Below are positions 33,906 to 41,153 of a DNA stretch of 64,000 nt, piece after piece. This DNA comes from Candidatus Borrarchaeum yapensis (GTDB lineage: Archaea; Asgardarchaeota; Sifarchaeia; Borrarchaeales; Borrarchaeaceae): positions 1 to 64,000 of the forward strand of contig JAEOSF010000017.1 of the NCBI GenBank assembly GCA_016840515.1, read 5' to 3'. The number at the start of each line of letters is the position of its first letter. Within the stretch, counting starts at the first letter, position 1. The notes beneath the pieces are model-generated. The model did not search any database. It was not told where the DNA came from and saw only the letters and a program-made list of their open reading frames with translations. The translations under genes were made by a program, and so were the position numbers.

Positions 33906-35192
33906 ATGGGTAATTATTTCAATATGATGGCGGAAATGATGAAGGATTGGCTCGCGTTAACAAAGGAAATTGTAAAAAAGCATTATATATTGATTATTGG
34001 CTTCTGCATAGCGTTTGCAGTACGACTGTTGATTGCTACAATTGGTGCAAATCGTCATTGGGATTTTCGTGATTTAACTGCAACTGGAATGTTGCTTCTT
34101 GAGGGTAAGGTACCTTACCGAGATATTCCTGTTGGAAAAACGGATTATCCTCCACTAATTTCATACACCATGATGGTTACAGTTTTTCTTTGTGGAGATT
34201 TTATATTTCTCTGTAAACTCCCGTTTATTATTGGCGATCTCTTAATTGGTTATGTTCTCTATATCTTTGCGAAAGAATGGCAAGTTAATAGCGATAACTT
34301 TTCTCATCGGAGTTATATGATCACACTCCTTTATTGGTTCTTGCCGTATCCGATATTTGAAAGTTCATACATTGGACGTTTTGATTCCATACCGACTTTA
34401 TTTCTTATGCTTACAATTTATTTTCTTCATAAGGAACATCACAATTATGCAGGGTTATGTTGGGGCATAGGAATAATGTATAAATGGTTCCCCGTGATCG
34501 TTGCACCCATAATCTTCTTATACTTTTTCAAGACTAATAAAATGCAAAACCTTGCACGATTTCTTTTTATAACATGTGCTGTATGTTTCTTAATTTCTCT
34601 GCCCTTTCTTATTCTCGCACCAAACCAATATATCTCAACATATCTATTTCATCTTACCGGTAGGGAGATTTCAACAGATTTAGCGATTTACTCTCTCTAT
34701 AGCTATCTTACCAATGATTATTCTATGATTGTAAGAATTATTAGCACAACTATTCAAATGGTTGTACTTTTAGGTTTGTTTTTGAGATTTTCTGTAGCAA
34801 AAAAAGTCTTTGAGACGCCTTACACTCTAATTATACTCAGCGGCTTATTTCTGAATGCTTTTGTACTTTTTAATAGGATCATCAACCCCCAATATTTCTT
34901 CTGGTATTTTCCACTCCTGCTCTTCTTACTTTTTTTTCAAAAGAATGTAAAAAGACAACTTTTTCTTACAATATTTCTGATAATAAATCTCGATGTTATT
35001 GCTTTTGCTCAGTTCTTCATGCAATGGGGTTATCGTAGATCAATCTTAACTATCCCGCTCCCTTTCGATTCTATGATTCTTTATGTTGTAATCTTTCATG
35101 TGTTATCATATATTCTTTTTATCTACCTTCTTAGATTCTATATATTGAACCAGCTTTCTGTTCCTCTACAGGCAAAAGACCGAAACACGTAA
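33906..35192 (+). CDS. GT-C fold membrane glycosyltransferase-like protein
   Basis: A 428-residue integral membrane protein with ten or more hydrophobic helices. The first periplasmic-side loop carries RHWDFRDLTATGMLLLEGKVPYRD (spread over about 48-72), with an Asp typical of the metal/dolichol-phosphate site of GT-C enzymes, and YIGRFDSIPTLF (about 154). Such proteins (DUF2029, PMT/ALG-like) transfer sugars from lipid-linked donors to proteins or lipids. Its acceptor is unknown. The gene is divergent from gar1-tfb and followed by an opposite-strand tRNA-Ser. Confidence 0.65.
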   Translation: MGNYFNMMAEMMKDWLALTKEIVKKHYILIIGFCIAFAVRLLIATIGANRHWDFRDLTATGMLLLEGKVPYRDIPVGKTDYPPLISYTMMVTVFLCGDFIFLCKLPFIIGDLLIGYVLYIFAKEWQVNSDNFSHRSYMITLLYWFLPYPIFESSYIGRFDSIPTLFLMLTIYFLHKEHHNYAGLCWGIGIMYKWFPVIVAPIIFLYFFKTNKMQNLARFLFITCAVCFLISLPFLILAPNQYISTYLFHLTGREISTDLAIYSLYSYLTNDYSMIVRIISTTIQMVVLLGLFLRFSVAKKVFETPYTLIILSGLFLNAFVLFNRIINPQYFFWYFPLLLFLLFFQKNVKRQLFLTIFLIINLDVIAFAQFFMQWGYRRSILTIPLPFDSMILYVVIFHVLSYILFIYLLRFYILNQLSVPLQAKDRNT

Positions 35193-35247
35193 ACTGAATT
35201 TTCCTATAAAAATCAGACCTAAGTAAATTAGTATAAGGAAAAATTGA

Positions 35248-35362
35248 CGCCGGGGGAGGGATTTGAACCCTCGCGTTCACAATGGAACACTGACTTTCTT
35301 CCGCTTGACTCAAGGCCAGCGCCTTTAGACCACAGAGCTAGTCCGGGCTTGGCTACCCCGGC
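35248..35362 (-). tRNA. tRNA-Ser (anticodon TGA) with canonical intron and an extra D-loop insertion
   Basis: Acceptor stem GCCGGGG (35362-35356) pairs with CCCCGGC (35255-35249); discriminator G, no encoded CCA. The anticodon stem is CTGGC/GTCAG with loop CTTGAG; a 13-nt intron (TCAAGCGGAAGAA) follows position 37, the canonical site. A long variable arm GTTC-CATTGT-GAAC and T-arm GAGGG-TTCAAAT-CCCTC confirm a class II tRNA. The D-arm GCC/GGC encloses 27 nt instead of about 11-13, so roughly 11-16 nt (around CCCGGACTAGCTCTG) are best explained as a second, non-canonical intron. Confidence 0.88.
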
Positions 35363-35679
35363 TCAAAGAACGATTTTAATTCGGAAGAGGTGATGAAGAT
35401 CGCACTTAACAATAAGAGGTGTAGAAACTTGTTAATTTAACATGTGTATACACACTTTTGTAAGAACTATTTCATGAATTCATAAGATTTACTGTTTTCT
35501 AATTATAATTATTCTCAAAAGATATCATTTGTATTACCTTTCACAATTGTAGTACTATTTTGATACAATTAATTGCCTTCATGTAAAGTTTAAAAGAAAA
35601 AGTAGAGAATAAAAGAAAAAGAAGTTTTTAAAAGAAAACTTAGGATGATTATATTAATTGAATAAATGGAGGATATCTG
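35363..35679. other. Promoter region upstream of the proteasome subunit
   Basis: A 317-bp A+T-rich gap. Apart from likely promoter sequence for the gene at 35680 (GGAGGATATCTG before its ATG) and the upstream side of tRNA-Ser, no feature was seen. A GGTGATGA near 35388 has no partner D box. Confidence 0.4.
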
Positions 35680-36363
35680 ATGAATAGAGATTTATTTCCA
35701 GATCAACGTGATATATATCAGCCAGAAGCTCAACAAGGTGGCTATCTACCAGGAGCTACCGCAATAGGTGTTGTATGCAAAGACGGTGTTGTTTTAGCAG
35801 CAGAGAAGAGAGTATCGTATCCTGGGTCAACATTGGTTTTAAGTAAACTCGGAAAAAAAGTCTTTAAAATTACAGATAACATAGGTGCAGCGTGTGCAGG
35901 ATTTATGGCAGATATGGACTCTTTGATAAGAACAATTGAAGCACATTCGCGTCTCTATAATTTAGAATCTAGAAAGCCAATGTCAGTTCGTGCGGCCTCA
36001 AAACTTATGTCAAATATATTATTTGGTAGACGGTTTGCACCATTATTGACAGAAACATTAGTTGCAGGTATAGATTCTGACGGAACTCCAAACTTGTTTG
36101 TTCTTGATCCCGCTGGCTCCTTACTTGATGATAAGTTCGCGTGTGCGGGAACTGGTGCTTCGATTGCGATTGGTGTCCTTGAAAGTGGTTTTCGAGATGA
36201 TCTTTCAGCAGAGGAAGGAAAGAAACTAGTTCTTAGTGCAATGAAGTCCGCAATCGCGAGAGATGCTGCTAGTGGCGATGGTTGTGATCTGCTAGTAATA
36301 ACAAAAGATGGCACAGAAGAAACGTTCATGCAAGTCTCACAAATTGAACAAATGTTTCAGTAA
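35680..36363 (+). CDS. psmB: Proteasome beta-type subunit lacking the catalytic Thr1
   Basis: A 227-residue 20S proteasome beta subunit. After a 25-residue leader the mature region begins PGATAIGVVCKDGVVLAAEKR; other beta subunits have GTTTVGI here, so Thr1 is Ala26 in this protein. Glu17 and the Lys33 region (SKLGKKVF) remain, as do the RDAASGDG loop (about 194) and LLTETLVAGIDSDG (about 122). It is therefore probably a structural, non-hydrolytic beta subunit needing an active partner encoded elsewhere, as in some other archaea with two beta types. GGAGG 8-10 nt before ATG. A PAC4-like gene lies 0.7 kb downstream. Confidence 0.88.
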   Translation: MNRDLFPDQRDIYQPEAQQGGYLPGATAIGVVCKDGVVLAAEKRVSYPGSTLVLSKLGKKVFKITDNIGAACAGFMADMDSLIRTIEAHSRLYNLESRKPMSVRAASKLMSNILFGRRFAPLLTETLVAGIDSDGTPNLFVLDPAGSLLDDKFACAGTGASIAIGVLESGFRDDLSAEEGKKLVLSAMKSAIARDAASGDGCDLLVITKDGTEETFMQVSQIEQMFQ

Positions 36364-36519
36364 AGCAAATTAAATTATTTTACTATTAGTTTTTACTGTG
36401 CCAAACCTTTTACTATTAGTTTTCTCAATCAGGAAATGGAATTATTGAGTTAAGTTTGACTATTCGAAACTAATTATTCTTTTATGTATCAAAAACAAGA
36501 AGTTACTTAGGAATTGCAA

Positions 36520-37038
36520 ATGTCAGAAGAAACCTTATGGAGAGACTACTGGAAGAATGTAGCCTCCTGTTTCAATAATGAAATAGCGAACCAATTAAAT
36601 ATTGACCCTTTAACTTTAAAAGAATTTAAGCTTATATCACTAAAGAAAATTGCACGAAAACTTTATGAGGCGTGTAAAAATCACCAAGACACACTAGATA
36701 CCATTATTTCTCTCTATACAAAAGCCAAATTCTCTCAAAATGTATTGAGAAACGTAAGTAGGGTTTCATGGGGCTACGTAGTCACATATGGTCAGATTGC
36801 AAAATCAACTGAAAACCCAAAGGCTGCACGAGCTGTTGGTAATATTATGAGAAGAAATCCATTTCCATTTATTGTACCATGTCATCGTGTTGTTCGTAAT
36901 GATGGATCTATAGGTGGATTCATGGGTGGATTCCAAAACAGCACAAAGGTAAAGGAAAAACTACTTGAGATGGAAGGCATTATACTTGAGAATAAGCGCA
37001 TTAATTTAAAGAAACATGGTTTTAATGGAATGATTTGA
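36520..37038 (+). CDS. ogt: Methylated-DNA--protein-cysteine methyltransferase
   Basis: This suicide DNA-repair protein removes alkyl groups from O6-alkylguanine. The 172-residue protein has the active-site PCHRVVRNDG motif (Cys at about 128) preceded by the helix-turn-helix GYVVTYGQIAKST...ARAVGNIMRRNP, and GGFMGG after it. The N-terminal domain (about 1-85) is shorter and divergent. ATG 36520 is used; TTG 36514 is also in frame. The downstream PAC4-like gene starts 17 nt after its stop, suggesting one transcript. Confidence 0.93.
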   Translation: MSEETLWRDYWKNVASCFNNEIANQLNIDPLTLKEFKLISLKKIARKLYEACKNHQDTLDTIISLYTKAKFSQNVLRNVSRVSWGYVVTYGQIAKSTENPKAARAVGNIMRRNPFPFIVPCHRVVRNDGSIGGFMGGFQNSTKVKEKLLEMEGIILENKRINLKKHGFNGMI

Positions 37039-37055
37039 GAATTAGGAGGGACAAA

Positions 37056-37412
37056 TTGCAGCCGTACAAAATCTTTACTGATCGTTTAGAGAAAGGTGAA
37101 CTTACGATAGATTGTATCGTATTAGAATTAGAGAATGCATTATTTTTAATAGTTTCCGAAAAAGGTTATCGTGTTTCTACAATGGCTGGAGGTGTACCTT
37201 CACCATCAGGAGTCTCTGACATGCGAGCAACTTCGTTTAGAATTCTTGGACACAAAAATTTACTTCTTGCAAGTGCTCTTGCTGAAAGAATAGCCCATTC
37301 GCTTAAGAAACTTGCTTTTGTAAGTGTAGCCACTAGAGAAGATGATCCTATTCAAAAATTAGTGCTTGAACTCGCCAATAAAGCCTTAGAAAAAGTGGGA
37401 ACTCCCTCATGA
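37056..37412 (+). CDS. PAC4-like proteasome assembly chaperone
   Basis: A 118-residue protein from TTG 37056 with AGGAGGG 5 nt upstream. Its order of segments follows human PSMG4: LENALFLIVSEKG (LTDSLFLWVG in PSMG4), STMAGGVPSP, ATSFRILGHKN (STSLLGDTSD), then ASALAERIAHSLKKLAFVSV (LAQRLARKTNKQVFVSY) and a final helix of similar length. PAC4 pairs with PAC3 in assembling the alpha ring in eukaryotes. The neighbour psmB two genes upstream strengthens the link. No enzymatic motif is visible. The start overlaps no other gene, and the stop overlaps ubiX by ATGA. Confidence 0.6.
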   Translation: MQPYKIFTDRLEKGELTIDCIVLELENALFLIVSEKGYRVSTMAGGVPSPSGVSDMRATSFRILGHKNLLLASALAERIAHSLKKLAFVSVATREDDPIQKLVLELANKALEKVGTPS

Positions 37413-37987
37413 AATTAGTTGTTGGAGTCACAGGCGCTAGCGGCGTAATCTATGCATACAAACTATTAAAATTTTTACGAGAACTAACTCATTCTGAAGT
37501 TCATCTTGTTATCTCGAATCCCGCTGAAATCGTTATTGAACATGAACTAGAAATGAGTAAAAAAGAATTTCAAAAATTTGCAACTTTTTCTTATGAAATT
37601 GACGATTTTTTATCACCCATTGCAAGTGGATCTCAACAATTTGATGCAATGATAATCATACCTTGTTCTATGTCATCCCTTGCTGCGGTTGCACAAGGAT
37701 ACACAACAAATCTTCTGTTGAGGGCAGCAGATATTAGCATTAAAGAAAAAAGAACTCTCATTTTAATGCCAAGAGAACTTCCTTTCAGTCCGATTCATTT
37801 AGAAAACATGCTTAAATTAGCTAAGATAGGTGTACATATTGTACCCGCTGCACCTGGATTTTATCATAAACCAAAACAAATTGAAGATCTTGTGAATTTT
37901 GTTGTTGGTCGGATATTAGATCTATTAAACATTCCACATAACTTGTTTTCACGATGGTCATCTAAAAAAACACGGAATGATATTTAA
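37409..37987 (+). CDS. ubiX: Flavin prenyltransferase UbiX
   Basis: UbiX makes prenylated FMN, the cofactor of UbiD-type decarboxylases. The 192-residue protein has the FMN-binding GVTGASGVIYAYKLL start (about 5-19), IIPCSMSSLAAVAQGYTTNLL (spread over about 83-103) and LMPRELPFSPIHLENML (about 121-137). All are diagnostic. The ATG overlaps the stop of the PAC4-like gene (ATGA), so translation is likely coupled. No ubiD is in the window. Confidence 0.93.
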   Translation: MKLVVGVTGASGVIYAYKLLKFLRELTHSEVHLVISNPAEIVIEHELEMSKKEFQKFATFSYEIDDFLSPIASGSQQFDAMIIIPCSMSSLAAVAQGYTTNLLLRAADISIKEKRTLILMPRELPFSPIHLENMLKLAKIGVHIVPAAPGFYHKPKQIEDLVNFVVGRILDLLNIPHNLFSRWSSKKTRNDI

Positions 37988-38209
37988 CACTCTTTTAATT
38001 GATTTCTAAGAATAATTACACCAAATAAACTCTCTAAACGTTTTAAGGTATCGTTCACAAAAATTAATTGATTTTATTAAAATTTGTGGTCTTTATATAC
38101 TATTTTAAATTGCTGTCTACGATCTAATAGTATCCCACATTTTTAGAAGAGATGTGCTGTTAAGTACTAACACTTCCTTTCTAAACCAGATTTCCTTTGG
38201 TGAAAGACT

Positions 38210-38491
38210 ATGACCGAGGCCATTACAACAACGAGTACTGAAGTTACACAAGAAGATCTACAAAAACTCTACAAGGAACAGACTGATTTAATAGCAGAAA
38301 AAATCAAATATGAACTAGTAATTGGGGATATCCTTCATGCTTTCGACACCAGAGAAGCCTTGGAATGGAAAAAAGCAAAAAAAATAGCAAAGATGGAACT
38401 TTTAAACAAATATATCCTTCAATACAATCAAGTCAGAAAACAACTCATTGAAGTAAATAAGACAATTAGGGCATTAGAAGAGCAAATATAG
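38210..38491 (+). CDS. Hypothetical coiled-coil protein
   Basis: A 93-residue, highly charged helical protein. After a Thr-rich N-terminus (MTEAITTTSTEVTQEDL) two long helices (about 17-48 and 54-93) resemble an antiparallel hairpin, ending in VNKTIRALEEQI. The shape recalls prefoldin-like or other small coiled-coil chaperones, but no signature is present. A TATA-like TTTATATACTATTT lies about 120 bp upstream (38092-38105). Confidence 0.55.
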   Translation: MTEAITTTSTEVTQEDLQKLYKEQTDLIAEKIKYELVIGDILHAFDTREALEWKKAKKIAKMELLNKYILQYNQVRKQLIEVNKTIRALEEQI

Positions 38492-38563
38492 ACTTAATTC
38501 TATCCTACTATTAATTCTACTCTACATTGACTATTTTTCATGGTTTAATCTCAGTTTGAGAAA

Positions 38564-38800
38564 TTATATCGTGCTATGAAGTCTTAGGCGTTTTTTTTCC
38601 CAAGAGATGGTACCTTTATCGACCATATGATCGATAAGTTCACTTATTCGGTGTTTAAGATCCTCAACCGATGATGAAGTTGTATACTGTATTAATTCAA
38701 TCAATTCATCAAATTTTGGAAATTTACCAGTCTGGTTATGAAATTGGTCAATGAAGAATTTCAAATCTTCTTCACTGATGCTACTAAAATCGCCACTCAT
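38564..38800 (-). CDS. Small hypothetical helical protein
   Basis: About 78 residues from ATG 38800 (MSGDFSSISEEDLKFFIDQF). The pattern resembles a compact helical or winged fold: ...GKFPKFDELIELIQYTTSS, then VEDLKHRISELIDHMVDKGTI, ending with SWEKKRLRLHSTI. No ribosome binding site is obvious, and a GTG at 38818 is also possible. It converges on the coiled-coil gene at 38210. Confidence 0.5.
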   Translation of the reverse strand: MSGDFSSISEEDLKFFIDQFHNQTGKFPKFDELIELIQYTTSSSVEDLKHRISELIDHMVDKGTISWEKKRLRLHSTI

Positions 38801-38929
38801 AACTAAAATCGCCGCCACAAATTCAATTAGAAGTTGGTGAAATTATTTCTCATATTATGAGAATTTCTTATCTATAAAATAATTAATTTTTCTCGTTCAA
38901 CTAAGGAAAAAATCTATGATTGAAATCAG

Positions 38930-39008
38930 TAGTATAGCATCAAAGTCTTTTGTCAAACTGGATTTGCAGTTTTTTCCAATATGTTTCTTTTCTTCCACTT
39001 TTTCCACT
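38930..39008 (-). pseudogene. Fragment of a third copy of the 39.3-kb gene family
   Basis: A GTG-started frame on the minus strand reads MEKVEEKKHIGK and then loses similarity. Its DNA shares a 28-bp exact segment (38973-39000 region, TTTTTCCAATATGTTTCTTT on the plus strand and beyond) with the start of the truncated copy at 39124-39285. It is best read as an eroded tandem duplicate. Confidence 0.5.
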
Positions 39009-39123
39009 TCCTTCTTAATTTAAAGATTACACATCGGATAGTGGTTCCAAGTAAAAAATCATAATTTAAGAACTATAGTCAAAAAGTCGGCTTCACGTAT
39101 AAAAAAGAAGTTCTTACTGCAAT

Positions 39124-39285
39124 TCAGTTTGCGGTGTTTTCTGTTTTATTGGAAGTAATTATTAATGTTCCATCGCGATTTATGGAAGCAGCCTCGCTAG
39201 GAAATTTTCTTTGAAGTAATCTTGCAATAAGGTGGCCTATGGTCTGGGGTAAATCCATTTTTCCAATATGTTTCTTTTCTTCCAC
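39124..39285 (-). pseudogene. Truncated tandem paralog of the 39.3-kb gene
   Basis: GTG 39285 with AAGGTG overlapping it opens a 53-codon frame. Its product (MEEKKHIGKMDLPQTIGHLIARLLQRKFPSEAASINRDGTL in sequence order, given here in parts) parallels the first 45 residues of the intact neighbour (DLPQSLGYLIARLVHQKFP, AAINRDGTM). It then ends early in a TGA (39124-39126). It might still be a short functional version of the N-terminal domain. Confidence 0.6.
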
Positions 39286-39299
39286 CTTTCTAGTCCCTT

Positions 39300-39743
39300 T
39301 TAGCTATAAAATAACAGTTTCTGTTGCAATTCAGTCTGCGCTATTTGTTGTTTTATGGCAGAAATGCCGACTTTAGCTTCCGTCATATCTCCGCCTATTT
39401 TGTAACGTTCGGTCAAATCATATTGTCCTTTCTTGACCTCCTTCAGTTCATAACTAGCATAATAGACTGTTTTTATGTACTCACTTTTACAGTGCAGACA
39501 TTTTGCCTCTCCAGAAACCGCCTTGGTATGCTCGGCTTCGTATTTGAAAAGCATCTGTCCGAATTGCAATTCGATGACCTTGTAGCGTTCCATTTTTTCT
39601 TCATCGTCAAAAACTATTGTCATCGTTCCATCTCTGTTGATAGCCGCAACTTCTCTAGGAAACTTTTGGTGAACGAGTCTCGCAATGAGATAGCCTAGGG
39701 ATTGGGGTAGATCATATTTTGCTTCAGAGGTCTTTTCTTCCAT
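39300..39743 (-). CDS. Hypothetical protein with a CxxC pair, member of a local gene family
   Basis: A 147-residue protein. Residues about 10-45 hold the domain repeated in the neighbouring fragments (DLPQSLGYLIARLVHQKFP...AAINRDGTMTIVFDD). Residues 80-90 carry CLHCKSEYIKTVYY, a CxxC that could be half of a zinc site. The C-terminal 40 residues are helical. AGAGGTG lies 6 nt before ATG 39743. No family was recognised; the N-terminal part looks like a small beta-hairpin domain with a conserved IxRDGTM strand. Confidence 0.6.
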   Translation of the reverse strand: MEEKTSEAKYDLPQSLGYLIARLVHQKFPREVAAINRDGTMTIVFDDEEKMERYKVIELQFGQMLFKYEAEHTKAVSGEAKCLHCKSEYIKTVYYASYELKEVKKGQYDLTERYKIGGDMTEAKVGISAIKQQIAQTELQQKLLFYS

Positions 39744-40206
39744 TTTTTTCACCTCTTTTTTAATTTATGACGCAAATAAATTTGATTTACTAATAGATAA
39801 AGATACAAATTGTTGGATATCAAGGGGATAGTGAACGATATCTTCAATTGAATTTTCGGATCCGTCTTTTAAATCACTTGTGGGAAATCTCTACGTTTTT
39901 CTCAACTCTTAGGCTCAAAGAACCGCTAAAGTGAGGTATTATGTAATTTACTTGTGTTAATGTATTAATCGAAATATCGCCATATATGGATACACAACAA
40001 TAAATTAAAAATACATCGATAGCGGAAACATCATAACACGAACTGTCACGAACCGTCATCTTTCAGTGTTGTGTTTCATCATCAAATTCATCAATAAATA
40101 CTATGAAATTGCTTTCAGTAAACCCAATCCTATGAAATATATAATATCCACGAAAGAAAGAATAATCTATCCAATTAATTGTATGAATCAAGAGGAAGAA
40201 AAGAAA
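39744..40206. other. Intergenic region, nothing firm
   Basis: A 463-bp A+T-rich gap between divergent genes. An open frame runs upstream from the HTH gene to 40066 but lacks a ribosome binding site and coding character. No RNA gene or repeat was seen. Confidence 0.35.
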
Positions 40207-40392
40207 ATGACAACTAAGGAACAGATGGTACTAGATGCGATGAAAAAGGCAAATAAATCTGTTAGACCTGGAGATATTGCAAAAATAACAGGCTTAGAAT
40301 CGAAGGAAATTTCAAAAGTTATAAAAGAGTTAAAGAAGAGCGGAAAGGTTTTTTCTCCAAAGCGATGTTATTATGCTTTGGCTGAGGAGTAA
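40207..40392 (+). CDS. Small winged-helix DNA-binding protein
   Basis: A 61-residue protein. TTKEQMVLDAMKKANKSVRP, GDIAKITGLESKEISKVIKELKKS and GKVFSPKRCYYALAEE together form a minimal winged helix, similar to MarR-type or ESCRT-like small wHTH proteins of archaea. AGAGGAAG is 6-8 nt upstream of ATG 40207. The frame is open further upstream but without a plausible start signal. Confidence 0.7.
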   Translation: MTTKEQMVLDAMKKANKSVRPGDIAKITGLESKEISKVIKELKKSGKVFSPKRCYYALAEE

Positions 40393-40422
40393 ATTAATAG
40401 TCTAAACTCTGACAAGTTTTTT

Positions 40423-41058
40423 TTATTCATCTTTTTTTGCGCTTTTTAAAAAAATTGTAAGCTTTGCAAGTCTCTTAACCATCTTATGGATTGATTTAAG
40501 GCCCACTTCGTCCTCTTTGGTTCCCTCAGCTTTTTGATCCTTTGACCAAATAGTTCCCCCTAGATTCGCGCCAAAACTTCCTCCCCCGACCGGAAGCATG
40601 AAGTTTATTATGTAAAAATCGATAATCGTCTTAATTGTTGGTTCTTGACCTCCTATTCTATCGCCCCCAGAAGCTATCGCTCCACCAACTTTGTTCTTAA
40701 AAATATGAATATCTTTTGCAACTAATGCACGGCATCTATCAAGTATAGCTTTTGTCTGGGCAGAGACATTTCCCTGATAAACAGGTGATCCAATAATCCA
40801 CGCATCAGCCCAAACCAATTTCGGATAAAGTTCTTGTGACAGGTCATCGTCTTTATGCATGCATTTACCCTCTTGTTTTCGCACGCATAAATCACAGTGT
40901 ATGCAGAAATTGATGGTCTTTTTATGGGCTGAAAAATAATCAGTCTCTGCAATATATTTCTCACGAGCGTATCTAAGCGCTTCATTTACCGCAAAATCAG
41001 TCGATCCTATTCTTGGACTGCCAGAGATCCCTAGTATTTTAATCCGATCATTGGTCAT
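40423..41058 (-). CDS. Iron-sulfur flavoprotein (NADPH-dependent FMN reductase family)
   Basis: A 211-residue flavodoxin-fold protein. The FMN loop is GISGSPRIGSTD (about 10-21). A compact cysteine motif CIHCDLC...GKC (about 52-66) binds a 4Fe-4S cluster as in methanogen Isf. GSPVYQGNVSAQTKAILDR (about 95-113) and ASGGDRIGGQE (about 132) are further flavin contacts. It probably carries electrons between ferredoxin and an acceptor such as O2 or H2O2. It lies 95 nt from the 3' end of the transposon gene. Confidence 0.88.
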   Translation of the reverse strand: MTNDRIKILGISGSPRIGSTDFAVNEALRYAREKYIAETDYFSAHKKTINFCIHCDLCVRKQEGKCMHKDDDLSQELYPKLVWADAWIIGSPVYQGNVSAQTKAILDRCRALVAKDIHIFKNKVGGAIASGGDRIGGQEPTIKTIIDFYIINFMLPVGGGSFGANLGGTIWSKDQKAEGTKEDEVGLKSIHKMVKRLAKLTIFLKSAKKDE

Positions 41059-41153
41059 TGATACCCCTCACTTGATGTAATTAAAGCAATTTATTGTCTA
41101 AAAAAAGGTTGTAAAAAAGTTTTTGGAGAGCTAAAACTCAACCTTACAATCAT

